Shown here: in pieces, positions 24,350 to 33,900 of the stretch
How the letters are laid out: each line of letters starts with the position of its first letter
Numbering within the stretch: the stretch's first letter is position 1
Assembly: GCA_910583925.1 (NCBI GenBank)
Contig: CAJTZJ010000008.1
Coordinates: 34,540-98,539 of the forward strand
From: an uncultured Eubacterium sp.
Lineage (GTDB): Bacteria > Bacillota > Clostridia > Oscillospirales > Acutalibacteraceae
Length of the DNA: 64,000 bases
Direction of reading: 5' to 3'
Program-made: the position numbers and the translations under genes
Notes under the pieces: generated by a model
What the model saw: only the letters and a program-made list of their open reading frames with translations
The model's database searches: none
What the model was told of the DNA's origin: nothing

Positions 24350-24425
24350 TGGTCTGCCCGAGAGGGGTCGAACCTCCAATCTTTTGAATCGGAATCAAAT
24401 GCATTAGCCATTGTGCTACGGGCAG
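24350..24425 (-). tRNA. tRNA-Arg (anticodon CCG), CCA encoded
   Basis: Acceptor CTGCCCG/CGGGCAG (7 bp), anticodon stem TTTGA/TCAAA with loop TTCCGAT (anticodon CCG, reads CGG), T-arm with GGTTCGACC, discriminator A and encoded CCA. The 3' end faces the integrated element, as expected for a tRNA attachment site. Confidence 0.93.
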
Positions 24426-24565
24426 ATATATTAAATATTTATCAAAAATAATTTTACAACCTAAATACTATTGCTGTCAATCAAAATTTGTGATATAATC
24501 ACTACAAATTTGATAATAGTTACAAAAAGCTTTTACATGTAAATGTTTTTGTAAAGGAGAACGGT

Positions 24566-25846
24566 ATGAAATTTAAAGATTTTCCAAGTGCAGTTATAAA
24601 AGAAAATGTGGATTATACAGTTAAGGAAATAACAAATGTAATTAAAAAGTATGGTCCTCGCGAATCCGGAAATGATAACTGCTTTGCTGCTGAAAAGCAT
24701 TTAAAGAAGGAATTTGATCAGTTTACCGATGAAGCGCATTTTGAAGAATATGAAATGGCTCCGAAAGCATTTCTTCATTTTACCAAAACGGTTGCTGTTT
24801 TCATTATTATTGCCGTTGTTACAGGACTTGTGCTTGCGCTTACAGGTGTTATAAGCGGCTTTTTTGCGGCACAGTGTATTGTTTGTGCTGTTGTGGGAAT
24901 CGGATTGCTTATAACGGTGTTTGAATTTCTTATGTATAAGCAGTTTACAGATGTGCTTTATAAGAAAATCACTGCGCGTAACCTTATTGCTACAAGAAAG
25001 CCGAGGGGCGAGGTTAAAAGAAGAATTGTTATCAGCGGTCATATTGATTCCGCCTATGAATGGCGTCCGCTTTATTATGGAAAGGGCAAGTATCCGTTAA
25101 TGGGAATTTCAATGGGCGGAGCAATCGGCGGAGCAATTATTTCCTTTATAATTGCAATAATCTGTATTATTGCCCATTTTGTTGATATGGGTTTATTCGG
25201 CGAATTTATGCTTAATTATTCATATTATTTTCATATCTTAACTGCAATCTTTATGATTGGCTTGTTCCTTTTTGTTGATTTCAAAACAATTTCTCCCGGA
25301 GCAAATGATAATTTAACAGGAACCTATGCTGCTGTTTGTGCGCTTCGTATGCTGGATATGGCAGGGGTTGAATTTGAAAATACGGAAGTAGTTGCTATGA
25401 TAACAGACGGTGAGGAAGCAGGGCTTCGCGGTGCAAAAGCTTATGCAAAGGCGCATAAGGATGAATTTACCGGCAATGATGTTGAAACAGTTGTTCTTTG
25501 CTGTGATACATTGACAGATCTGGAATATCTGAATGTTTATGCAAAGGATATGACCGGAACAGTTAAAAATGATAAGGATTTTTCAAATCTTGTTCTTAAT
25601 TCTGCCAGGGAAGCAGGGTATGAGGATGCCAAGCTCGCAAGCGTTTTCTTCGGCTCCTCCGATGCAGCTGCTTTTACACAGGAAGGTATAGCCGCAACCT
25701 GCCTTGCAGCTATGGATCCTGCGCCTGCCGATTATTATCATAACCGCCGTGACAGCTATGACAGGCTTGTTCCGAAGGCGATTGAAACAGGCTACAAAAT
25801 CGTTATTGCATCTATTCTTAATTTTGATGAAAACGGCTGTAAATAA
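24566..25846 (+). CDS. M28-family metallopeptidase with membrane segments
   Basis: A 426-aa protein. Two membrane helices lie at about 75-120 and further ones at about 190-250, inserted between the first metal ligand (ISGHIDSAYEW near 158) and the rest of the site: SPGANDNLTG (Asp), TDGEEAG (catalytic Glu and Glu ligand), SSDAAAF and YYHNRRDSYD (His). These are the M28 aminopeptidase di-zinc ligands. Residues 1-70 have no signal peptide, so the active site probably faces the cytoplasm or is embedded near the membrane. Substrate unknown. Confidence 0.82.
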   Translation: MKFKDFPSAVIKENVDYTVKEITNVIKKYGPRESGNDNCFAAEKHLKKEFDQFTDEAHFEEYEMAPKAFLHFTKTVAVFIIIAVVTGLVLALTGVISGFFAAQCIVCAVVGIGLLITVFEFLMYKQFTDVLYKKITARNLIATRKPRGEVKRRIVISGHIDSAYEWRPLYYGKGKYPLMGISMGGAIGGAIISFIIAIICIIAHFVDMGLFGEFMLNYSYYFHILTAIFMIGLFLFVDFKTISPGANDNLTGTYAAVCALRMLDMAGVEFENTEVVAMITDGEEAGLRGAKAYAKAHKDEFTGNDVETVVLCCDTLTDLEYLNVYAKDMTGTVKNDKDFSNLVLNSAREAGYEDAKLASVFFGSSDAAAFTQEGIAATCLAAMDPAPADYYHNRRDSYDRLVPKAIETGYKIVIASILNFDENGCK

Positions 25847-25857
25847 TTAATGACATA

Positions 25858-25889
25858 AAGGGCTGATTGTAAATCAGCTCTTTTTTTGT
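25858..25889 (+). terminator. Terminator after the M28 peptidase gene
   Basis: GGGCTGATT/AATCAGCTC stem with a TGTA loop and a T run. Confidence 0.85.
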
Positions 25890-25937
25890 GACCAATTTGG
25901 TTTTTGAATCGTTTTTAGTGTGAAAGGGGGAATTCAT

Positions 25938-26435
25938 ATGGATAATGAACAGCTGAAAAGCAAGTTTGAAGCTAAGTATAATGAATACGGCAAAATGCTT
26001 TACAAAATTGCTTTTTTATATTTTGGAAATTCATATGATGCTGAAGATGCCTTGCAGGAGGTTTTCATAAGGCTGATGTACAATGCACCCTCTTTCAAAG
26101 ATGAAAACCATGAAAAAGCATGGCTGATCAGAGTAACGCAGAATAAATGCAGGGATATGCTCAAATCATCAAAGAACAAGAATACTTCGATTGAAGAAAT
26201 CGAAATATCCGATTTTATTAAAACAGAAAATGATACGCAGCTTGATGTTATCAAACAGGTTGTTGTACTTCCTGCCAAATATAAAACGGTAATTATTTTG
26301 TATTACTACTATGATTATTCTGTCAGCGAAATATCGAAAACACTGCAAATCAGTAATTCGGCAGTAAAAATGCGATTAAAGCGAGGAAGAGAAATTTTAA
26401 AAATTGAATTGGAGGATTATGGAAATGAAACCTGA
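25938..26435 (+). CDS. ECF-type RNA polymerase sigma factor
   Basis: About 165 aa from the ATG at 25938, which follows GAAAGGGGG; an upstream in-frame GTG at 25920 overlaps that site. Region 2 reads YFGNSYDAEDALQEVFIRLM and HEKAWLIRVTQNKCRD; region 4 is YYYDYSVSEISKTLQISNSA. It overlaps by 11 bases with a membrane protein gene that is most likely its anti-sigma factor. The signal sensed is unknown. Confidence 0.9.
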   Translation: MDNEQLKSKFEAKYNEYGKMLYKIAFLYFGNSYDAEDALQEVFIRLMYNAPSFKDENHEKAWLIRVTQNKCRDMLKSSKNKNTSIEEIEISDFIKTENDTQLDVIKQVVVLPAKYKTVIILYYYYDYSVSEISKTLQISNSAVKMRLKRGREILKIELEDYGNET

Positions 26436-27171
26436 TGATTTAAAAGACAGTTTAAATTCTATTAAGCCTGATAGCTATATGGAAACAAGGCTATTTGCTG
26501 CGGTAAAAGATGCTGAAAGTCCCAAAAAGAAAAACAGAAGAATCTTTAAAGCAGCTGCTTGCACCGTGCTTTGCTGTGCCGTTCTGGTGGCAGGTGTGGG
26601 TATTGGTATTCCTAAAAAAATAATAGGCGACAGCAATGAAGATGTTGTTGTATCAGATGTGGATTACAGCGGCAATTATTTTGTTATGAGTGTTTATGCT
26701 GCTGAAAAGGATAAAGAAACAGCCATTCCTATTGATGATCATACGGTTACTTTTCCGAATTTTAAATATAAATTTAAAAGAATTGGTAAAGACGGTATGT
26801 CTATGGTAGTTGAATCAAAACAATCTTTAGAAGATTGTTCTGCCTTTGGGGTCAGCGGAGAAAACATCAAATCTGTAAAAATCAAATGTAAAACCGGATA
26901 TTTTCGTATTCATAATACGTCCGGTGGAGATTATCGGGAATATACTTTTGAAGATGTTTTTAACAAAGCAGAGAATATTATTGGTGATGATTTCTTTTTA
27001 TGGATGCCTGATGCTGATAAAATTCTTGATAACCCTAAAAAGTCTATTACTGAATTACACGACACCATAAGCGTTGAAGTAACTTTTAATGACGGTTCTG
27101 TTCAGTATGCAAACTATGATTTTTCATTTAATGATAATGGCGAGCTTGTTATTGACAGAATAGCAGACTAA
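26425..27171 (+). CDS. Probable anti-sigma factor, single-pass membrane protein
   Basis: About 248 aa. ATG 26425 is nine bases from GGAGG; an ATG six bases earlier is less well spaced. The N-terminal 35 residues are cytoplasmic, residues about 38-58 form one membrane span (CTVLCCAVLVAGVGIGI), and the rest is an extracellular domain. There is no HxxxCxxC zinc anti-sigma motif, so it resembles the RsiV/RsiX-like class by layout only. Overlap with the sigma gene implies coupled synthesis. Confidence 0.65.
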   Translation: MKPDDLKDSLNSIKPDSYMETRLFAAVKDAESPKKKNRRIFKAAACTVLCCAVLVAGVGIGIPKKIIGDSNEDVVVSDVDYSGNYFVMSVYAAEKDKETAIPIDDHTVTFPNFKYKFKRIGKDGMSMVVESKQSLEDCSAFGVSGENIKSVKIKCKTGYFRIHNTSGGDYREYTFEDVFNKAENIIGDDFFLWMPDADKILDNPKKSITELHDTISVEVTFNDGSVQYANYDFSFNDNGELVIDRIAD

Positions 27172-27178
27172 AAAAGAA

Positions 27179-27204
27179 GCCCCACAAGTCTAACCTTGTG
27201 GGGT
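27179..27204 (+). terminator. Terminator of the sigma/anti-sigma operon
   Basis: CCCCACAAG/CTTGTGGGG stem with a 6-base loop; the tail is T-rich but interrupted (TGTTGTGTTT). Confidence 0.7.
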
Positions 27205-27216
27205 GTTGTGTTTATA

Positions 27217-27813
27217 TCAGCAAATCATTCCGTTTTCTATCCAGCGCATAACAGACGGATATTCGTCTTTATACTCATCAAGCCTTTCCGTGTTTGAATC
27301 AACAAAGGCTTGGAATTCATCCGTATCTTCAAAATCAAAAGTAAAGTCCTGCTCAAAATCATAGGCTGCCGTAAAAAGGTAATCAAAAATATCATCTGCC
27401 GAAAATTCTTCAAGCATTTTGTCTGCAACAACCTCTGTGTGATAATCAAGAGCATTTTTAACTGTTAATTCAAAATCATTCTCATCCGTATCTATTCTTG
27501 GGTTATCAAGGCAGTAAGCAAAGATTTCCTTTTCTCCTATAGCCAGATTCTGCAGATATTCAATAACATCCTCAAAGCCTGTTTCGTTAACATCATCATA
27601 AATTCTGTAGTTAAATTCGCCAACAAGATTCTGAAGCGCAACAGCTTTAAAAACAGAATCAATTTCATATCCGTCTTCATCGGTAATAACAAAGCCGTCT
27701 TCTTTCAACTGTTCCCAGATTAATTCATAAAAAACTTTAAACTTTTGCTTTTCTTCAAAAATCGCCTCATAAATATAGTCGTCAATATTCATTTCCCTTT
27801 TATTCTCCTTCAT
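27217..27813 (-). CDS. Acidic protein of unknown function
   Basis: A 198-aa soluble protein, very rich in Asp/Glu/Phe/Tyr (FEQDFTFDFEDTDEFQAFVD). No domain recognised. Start uncertain: the first ATG has no ribosome site, while the ATG at 27792 (MNIDDYIYEAIF) follows AAGGAG by about 12 bases. It converges with the anti-sigma gene and is divergent from the epimerase gene. Confidence 0.6.
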   Translation of the reverse strand: MKENKREMNIDDYIYEAIFEEKQKFKVFYELIWEQLKEDGFVITDEDGYEIDSVFKAVALQNLVGEFNYRIYDDVNETGFEDVIEYLQNLAIGEKEIFAYCLDNPRIDTDENDFELTVKNALDYHTEVVADKMLEEFSADDIFDYLFTAAYDFEQDFTFDFEDTDEFQAFVDSNTERLDEYKDEYPSVMRWIENGMIC

Positions 27814-27920
27814 ATGATCATCTGCTTTTATTTTATACTATAACATTATCATTTTCAATATTGCATTAAGAATTATTATGGGATATAATAGCTTTGATTA
27901 ACTTAATGGAGTGTGTTGTT

Positions 27921-28793
27921 ATGACAGTTACGCTTAAAAATGAACTATGCAGGGTAGAATGCTTACAGGAGGGAGCAATGCTTCATTCTCTTGTAAAGGA
28001 TGAAACGGAATATCTTTGGCAGGGCGATAAAAACTATTGGGGCGGTCAGGCTCCCGTCTGCTTTCCGATTGTCGGCGTTCTTAAAAATGGTAAGGCAAAG
28101 GCTTTCGGTAAAGAATGTAATATGGCACGCCATGGTGTTGCAAGAATAAATCCGTTTGATATTAAAGAACAGGGCGAAAATTTTGTTACCTTTGTTCAGA
28201 GTTCAACGAATGAAATAAAGGCACAGTTTCCTTTTGATTATTCGCTTGAAATAAAATACACATTAAATGGTAATACTGTTACAACAGAATATACTGTTTT
28301 TAATACAGGCAGTGGCAAGCTTCCGTTTACAATCGGCGGTCATCCTGCGTTCAACTGTCCGCTTTGTGATGATGAAGAATTTGAAGATTATTTCGTTAAG
28401 TTTGATAAGGTGCTTACTAAAAAGTGCTTAAGACCTGATGTTCATACAGGGCTTATTGATGTATCAAAGCGTTATTCCGTGCTTGAAAATACGGATGAAA
28501 TCAGAATGAGTCATACTCTTTTCGTTGATGATGCAATGGTTTTTGATAATATGGAGTCAAAAACGGCTTTGTTAATCGGAAAAAACGGCAAGGGTGTTAA
28601 AATGGAGTTTCAGGATTTTGATAATATCCTTGTATGGTCCTCTGCAAACGGCGGTCCGTTTGTTGCTCTTGAGCCTTGGACAGGGATTTCAACCTGCCTT
28701 GATGAGGATGAAATTTTTGAAAACAAAAGGGGAATGACGGTTCTTGAACCGAATGAGCAGGCTTCCTTTAAATTTAAAATAACACTTATTTAA
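27921..28793 (+). CDS. Aldose 1-epimerase family protein (LacX-like)
   Basis: About 290 aa from the ATG at 27921, preceded by GGAG. Galactose-mutarotase fold: early GQAPVCFPIVGVLKNGKAK, the conserved MARHGVAR His, and TIGGHPAFNCP (His) with a Glu near the C-terminus (ALEPWTGIS). It interconverts sugar anomers or hexose-6-phosphate anomers; the exact sugar is unknown. It abuts the NAD synthetase gene. Confidence 0.85.
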   Translation: MTVTLKNELCRVECLQEGAMLHSLVKDETEYLWQGDKNYWGGQAPVCFPIVGVLKNGKAKAFGKECNMARHGVARINPFDIKEQGENFVTFVQSSTNEIKAQFPFDYSLEIKYTLNGNTVTTEYTVFNTGSGKLPFTIGGHPAFNCPLCDDEEFEDYFVKFDKVLTKKCLRPDVHTGLIDVSKRYSVLENTDEIRMSHTLFVDDAMVFDNMESKTALLIGKNGKGVKMEFQDFDNILVWSSANGGPFVALEPWTGISTCLDEDEIFENKRGMTVLEPNEQASFKFKITLI

Positions 28794-28808
28794 TTGTGTG
28801 GTGAGAAC

Positions 28809-30704
28809 ATGAATTACGGATTTTTCAGAGTTGCGGCAGCATCTCTTAAGCTTAAGGTTGCAAACCCAAGCTATAATAAAGAAGAAATTAAAAAGGCAAT
28901 TGATAAGGCAGTAAGCGAGGATGTAAGGCTTCTTGTTACGCCTGAGCTTTCCATAACAGGCTATACCTGTGCTGATTTGTTTTTTACCAAAGCATTGCAG
29001 CAATCAGCAGGCGAAGCACTTAAAGATATTGTCGAACACTCAAAAGGGAAAAATATTGCAGTTGTTGTTGGCTTGCCGGTTGCGTTTTATAACAGCCTTT
29101 ATAACTGCGCTGTTGTTTTAATGAATGGCGGGATACTGGGTATTGTTCCGAAAACGCACATGGCAAATTATAATGAGTTTTATGAAAAACGCTGGTTTGC
29201 ATCCGGAAAGCAGTTTGAAGCTTGTCAAGGCATAAACATTTACGGATTTGAAACGAAAATCGGAAATCAGATTTTTGATTTAGGCGGCGGAGCAGTCCTT
29301 GGTATTGAAATCTGTGAGGATTTGTGGGTGCCGAATCCGCCAAGCAGCAAGCTTGTTCAGCATGGTGCCAATATAATTGTTAACCTTTCTGCAAGCGATG
29401 AATATGTTTCAAAGGCTGAATACAGAAGAGATTTGATTGCAAATCAGTCGGCAAGGTGTATTTGTGGTTATGTATATGCGGGTGCATCTGTTTATGAAAG
29501 CACAACGGATTTGGTGTTCAGCGGTGCAACGCTTATTTCCGAAAACGGTTCGATACTTGCTGCGGGAGAACGCTTCAGCAGGGATAATGTTGTTACAATT
29601 GCTGATATTGATATTGAAAAGCTGAATTCATTAAGATTAAATAATATGTCTTTTGAAAACAGTTCGGATGGAATCGGATTTTCAAAGCATAGTATAGATA
29701 ATAAGAATAATGATTTGAAATATCGTTTTGTTGATCCGCATCCGTTTGTTCCTGCCGATGATGAGAAAAGAAAGGAACGCTGCAGGGAAATCTTTTCCAT
29801 TCAGGCAGCCGGTCTTGCAAAAAGAATAGAGCACGTTGGCTCTTCAGGTGCGGTTATCGGTATTTCGGGCGGTCTTGATTCAACGCTTGCACTGCTTGTT
29901 GCTGTCGAAGCAATGAAGCTTCTCGGTAAAAATAATTCTGATATTCTCGGTATAACGATGCCCGGCTTCGGTACAACAGACAGAACTTATAATAATGCAA
30001 TAGACTTAATGAAATGTCTTGGCGTAACAGTAAAGGAAATCAGCATTAAGAATGCCTGCATTCAGCATATGAAGGATATAGAGCATGATGCTGACATTAA
30101 GGATATAACCTACGAAAATACACAGGCAAGAGAACGCACACAGATTCTGTTTGATATGGCGAATAAGCACGGCAAACTGCTTGTGGGAACGGGTGATCTG
30201 AGCGAGTTGGCAATGGGCTGGTGTACCTATAACGGAGATCATATGAGTATGTACGGTGTAAATGCATCTGTTCCGAAAACGCTTGTGCGCTATCTTGTTG
30301 AATATGTTGCCGGAATCAGTGAAAAGAAAACGGCAGATATTCTTTATGATGTGCTGGATACCCCTGTTTCTCCCGAACTGCTTCCGCCTGATGAAAACGG
30401 AAAAATAGCGCAGAAAACAGAGGAGAATATCGGACCTTATGAACTGCATGATTTCTTTCTTTATCATTTTGTCCGCTTCGGCTTTTCAAAGGAAAAGCTT
30501 CAGCTTCTTGCTGAAAAAGCCTTTAACCGAAAGTATGAAAGTGAAGAAATATCAAAGTGGCTTGGCGTGTTTCTGAAACGCTTTTTCATCAGTCAGTTTA
30601 AGCGAAGCTGTATTCCTGATTCTCCGAAGGTCGGTTCGGTTTCTCTTTCGCCGAGAGGGGATTGGAGAATGCCGTCGGATGCCTCTTTTGCAGATTATTT
30701 ATAA
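28809..30704 (+). CDS. nadE: Glutamine-dependent NAD+ synthetase
   Basis: About 631 aa from the ATG at 28809 (an in-frame TTG lies 15 bases earlier). The N-terminal nitrilase-like glutaminase shows TPELSITGYTCADLFF (Glu), VPKTHMANYNEFYEKRWF (Lys) and GIEICEDLWVPNPPSS (Cys). The C-terminal amidation domain has the ATP-binding SGGLDSTLAL P-loop and the GTGDLSELAMGWCTYNGDHM block. It makes NAD from deamido-NAD, glutamine and ATP. It is followed by a terminator. Confidence 0.96.
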   Translation: MNYGFFRVAAASLKLKVANPSYNKEEIKKAIDKAVSEDVRLLVTPELSITGYTCADLFFTKALQQSAGEALKDIVEHSKGKNIAVVVGLPVAFYNSLYNCAVVLMNGGILGIVPKTHMANYNEFYEKRWFASGKQFEACQGINIYGFETKIGNQIFDLGGGAVLGIEICEDLWVPNPPSSKLVQHGANIIVNLSASDEYVSKAEYRRDLIANQSARCICGYVYAGASVYESTTDLVFSGATLISENGSILAAGERFSRDNVVTIADIDIEKLNSLRLNNMSFENSSDGIGFSKHSIDNKNNDLKYRFVDPHPFVPADDEKRKERCREIFSIQAAGLAKRIEHVGSSGAVIGISGGLDSTLALLVAVEAMKLLGKNNSDILGITMPGFGTTDRTYNNAIDLMKCLGVTVKEISIKNACIQHMKDIEHDADIKDITYENTQARERTQILFDMANKHGKLLVGTGDLSELAMGWCTYNGDHMSMYGVNASVPKTLVRYLVEYVAGISEKKTADILYDVLDTPVSPELLPPDENGKIAQKTEENIGPYELHDFFLYHFVRFGFSKEKLQLLAEKAFNRKYESEEISKWLGVFLKRFFISQFKRSCIPDSPKVGSVSLSPRGDWRMPSDASFADYL

Positions 30705-30781
30705 ATTGATTTTTTTTGGTTTTATGTTTAAATGATATTTATGTTAATATATCTTTTGATAAAATTTTAACAAATTAGTAC

Positions 30782-30809
30782 AAACGGGGCAATATTGTCC
30801 CGTTTTTTG
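30782..30809 (+). terminator. Terminator after nadE
   Basis: AAACGGG(G)CAAT/ATTGTCCCGTTT stem followed by TTTTGTTTG. Confidence 0.85.
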
Positions 30810-30832
30810 TTTGTTTTGTTTAAAATTAATTA

Positions 30833-30861
30833 TTGAATTTAATATATACAGGTGTTATAAT
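30833..30861 (+). promoter_or_regulatory. Promoter of the PFOR gene
   Basis: TTGAAT (30833-30838), 17-base spacer, TATAAT (30856-30861). A small GGACA/TGTCC hairpin follows in the leader, and the start codon is preceded by AGGAGG. Confidence 0.7.
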
Positions 30862-30928
30862 ATTTAAGGTTATGGGACAGTTTGTCCAAAACTCAAAATT
30901 TTGATTATTAATCATAGGAGGAAATCCA

Positions 30929-33900
30929 ATGGCAAGAAAAAAGAAAACTATGGATGGTAACAACGCTGCCGCTCATGTTTCATACGCGTTTACAGAGGTT
31001 GCTGCTATCTATCCTATCACTCCTTCATCTGTTATGGCTGAGGTTACAGATGTTCTTTCTTCTCACGATACAAAGAACATTTTCGGTCAGAATGTAAGAG
31101 TGCAGGAAATGGAATCAGAGGGCGGTGCTGCAGGTGCAGTTCACGGCTCACTTTCAGCCGGTGCTTTAACAACAACTTATACAGCTTCACAGGGTCTTTT
31201 GCTTATGATCCCGAATATGTATAAAATAGCAGGTGAGCTTCTTTCATCTGTTATTCATGTTTCAGCACGCTGCGTATCTACGCATGCTCTTAATATCTTC
31301 GGCGATCATTCGGATGTTTATGCCTGCCGCCAGACAGGCTATGCAATGCTTTGCTCAAACAACCCTCAGGAGGTTATGGATCTCGGTGCTGTTGCTCATC
31401 TTGCAACGCTTAAGTGCGGTGTTCCTTTCCTTCATTTCTTTGATGGTTTCCGTACTTCTCACGAAATTCAGAAAATTGAGGTTTGGGATTATGATGATCT
31501 CAAGTCAATGGTAGATATGGAGGATGTTAAACGCTTCCGTGCGCATGCTCTTAATCCTGAGCATCCTACGCTTCGCGGTTCAGCTGAAAACTCAGACCTT
31601 TTCTTCCAGCACAGAGAGGCTTGCAACAAGTATTACAATGATGCTGTTGAGGCAACTGTCAAATATATGGATGAGGTTAATGCTAAAATCGGAACAGATT
31701 ATAAGCCGTTCAATTATTATGGTGCTCCTGATGCGAAGCATATTATCATCGCTATGGGTTCTGTTTGCGATACTATCGCAGAAACAATTGATTACCTTAA
31801 CGCTAAGGGCGAAAAGGTTGGTATGGTTAAGGTTCATCTTTACAGACCATTTTCTGCTAAATATCTTCTTGATGTTATTCCGTCAACAGTAGAAAAGATT
31901 TCTGTTATCGACAGAACGAAGGAACCCGGTTCAATCGGCGAGCCTCTTTATCTTGATGTTGTTGCTGCTTTCAAGGGTTCGGCATTTGAAACAATTCCGG
32001 TATATAACGGAAGATATGGACTTGGCTCGAAGGATACTGTTCCTGCTCATATTATTTCAATCTATGATAATATGAAAGCTGACGCTCCGAAGCAGACATT
32101 TACAATCGGTATTGTTGATGATGTAACAAATCTTTCTCTTGAAGCAGGCGAAAATGTTGATACAACTCCTGCCGGCACAACATCATGTAAGTTCTGGGGT
32201 CTTGGCTCAGACGGTACAGTTGGTGCAAATAAAGACTCTATCAAGATTATCGGCGATAACACAGATAAGTTTGCTCAGGGCTATTTCTTCTATGATTCAA
32301 AGAAATCAGGTGGTATTACTGTATCACACCTTCGTTTCGGTGACAGCCCGATTACTTCAACTTATCTTATTAATAAAGCTAATTTCGTTGCATGCCACTG
32401 CCCGTCATATGTAACAAAATATGATATGGTACAGGATCTTGTTCCCGGCGGCACATTCCTTCTCAACTGTATCTGGAGCCCTGAGGAGCTTGATAAAGAG
32501 CTTCCTGCTTCCATGAAGAGATATATTGCTGAGAATGATATCAATCTTTATATTATTAATGGTATTAAGATTGCTGAAGAGGTTGGTCTTCGCGGTCGTG
32601 CTTCAACAATTCTTCAGTCTGCTTTCTTTACAATTTCAGGTATTCTTCCTGTTGATAAAGCTATTGAGCTTATGAAAGCCAAAGCAACAGCTAAGTTCTC
32701 AAAGAAGGGCGATGCGATTGTTGCTGCTAACCACAATGGTATTGAGCGTGGTTCTAAAGAGCTTGTTAAGGTTGAGGTTCCGGCAAGCTGGAAGGAAGCT
32801 GTTGATGAGGAAATTGAGCTTGAGGTTAAGACAGACCGTCCTGAAATGAAGAAATTTGTTAAAGAAATTCTTGATCCTGTTGGTCATCAGAAGGGCGATT
32901 CAATCCCTGTTTCAACATTTGTTGATATGGCTGATGGTGTATTCCCACAGGGTTCGGCTGCATTTGAAAAGCGCGGTATTGCAGTAGATGTTCCTGAATG
33001 GGACCCTGCATCATGTGCTCAGTGTAACAGATGTTCAATGGTATGCCCTCATGCTGTTATCCGTCCTGTTGCTCTTACCGCAGATGAGCTTGCTGCGGCT
33101 CCTGAAGCTACAAAGTCAGTAGACCTTAAAGTTCCTAAGGACAGCGGACTTAAGTATGCTCTTATCGTTTCAACACTTGACTGTACAGGCTGTGCTTCCT
33201 GCGCAAATGTTTGTCCTACTAAGTCACTTACAATGAAGCCAATTGCTTCTCAGATGGTTCAGCAGCCTGTATTTGATGCACTTTGCGATATGGATCCAAA
33301 GGCAGCTGTTGCTTCTGATAAAACAATCGTTTCAACCCAGTATCTCAAGCCATATCTTGAATTCTCAGGTGCTTGTGCAGGCTGCGGAGAAACTCCTTAT
33401 GCTAAGCTTGTAACTCAGCTCTTCGGTGATAAGATGTATGTTGCTAACGCAACAGGCTGTTCTTCAATCTGGGGTGGTTCTGCTCCTTCAACACCTTATA
33501 CTGTTGATAAAAACGGAAACGGTCCTGCTTGGTCAAACTCACTCTTTGAGGATAATGCAGAGTTCGGTTTAGGTATGTTCCTTGCAAATGCTCAGATCCG
33601 TGCAAGACTTGCAGAGGATGCACTTGCTCTTAAGGATTCGGCAGTTGCTGAAGAGGTTAAGGCTTACCTTGATACTTTTGAAGATACCCGTGCAAATGAT
33701 GCTCCTGCAAAGGCTCTTATTGCTGCTCTTGAAAAAGCAGATCTTTCAGGTGATGAGAAGGCAGCAGCTGAAGACTTCCTTAAGGATAAGGATTATGCTG
33801 CTAAGAAGAGCCAGTGGATTTTCGGCGGCGACGGCTGGGCTTATGATATCGGTTTCGGCGGTCTTGATCATGTTCTTGCTCAGAATCAGGATGTAAATGT

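Noticed and set aside
26404..26425. Earlier TTG/ATG starts for the anti-sigma gene
   Set aside because: They overlap or are too close to the GGAGG site; the ATG at 26425 is best spaced.
31524..31892. Long open frames inside the PFOR gene on both strands
   Set aside because: Leucine/serine-rich shadow translations of a highly biased real gene; no ribosome sites or motifs.
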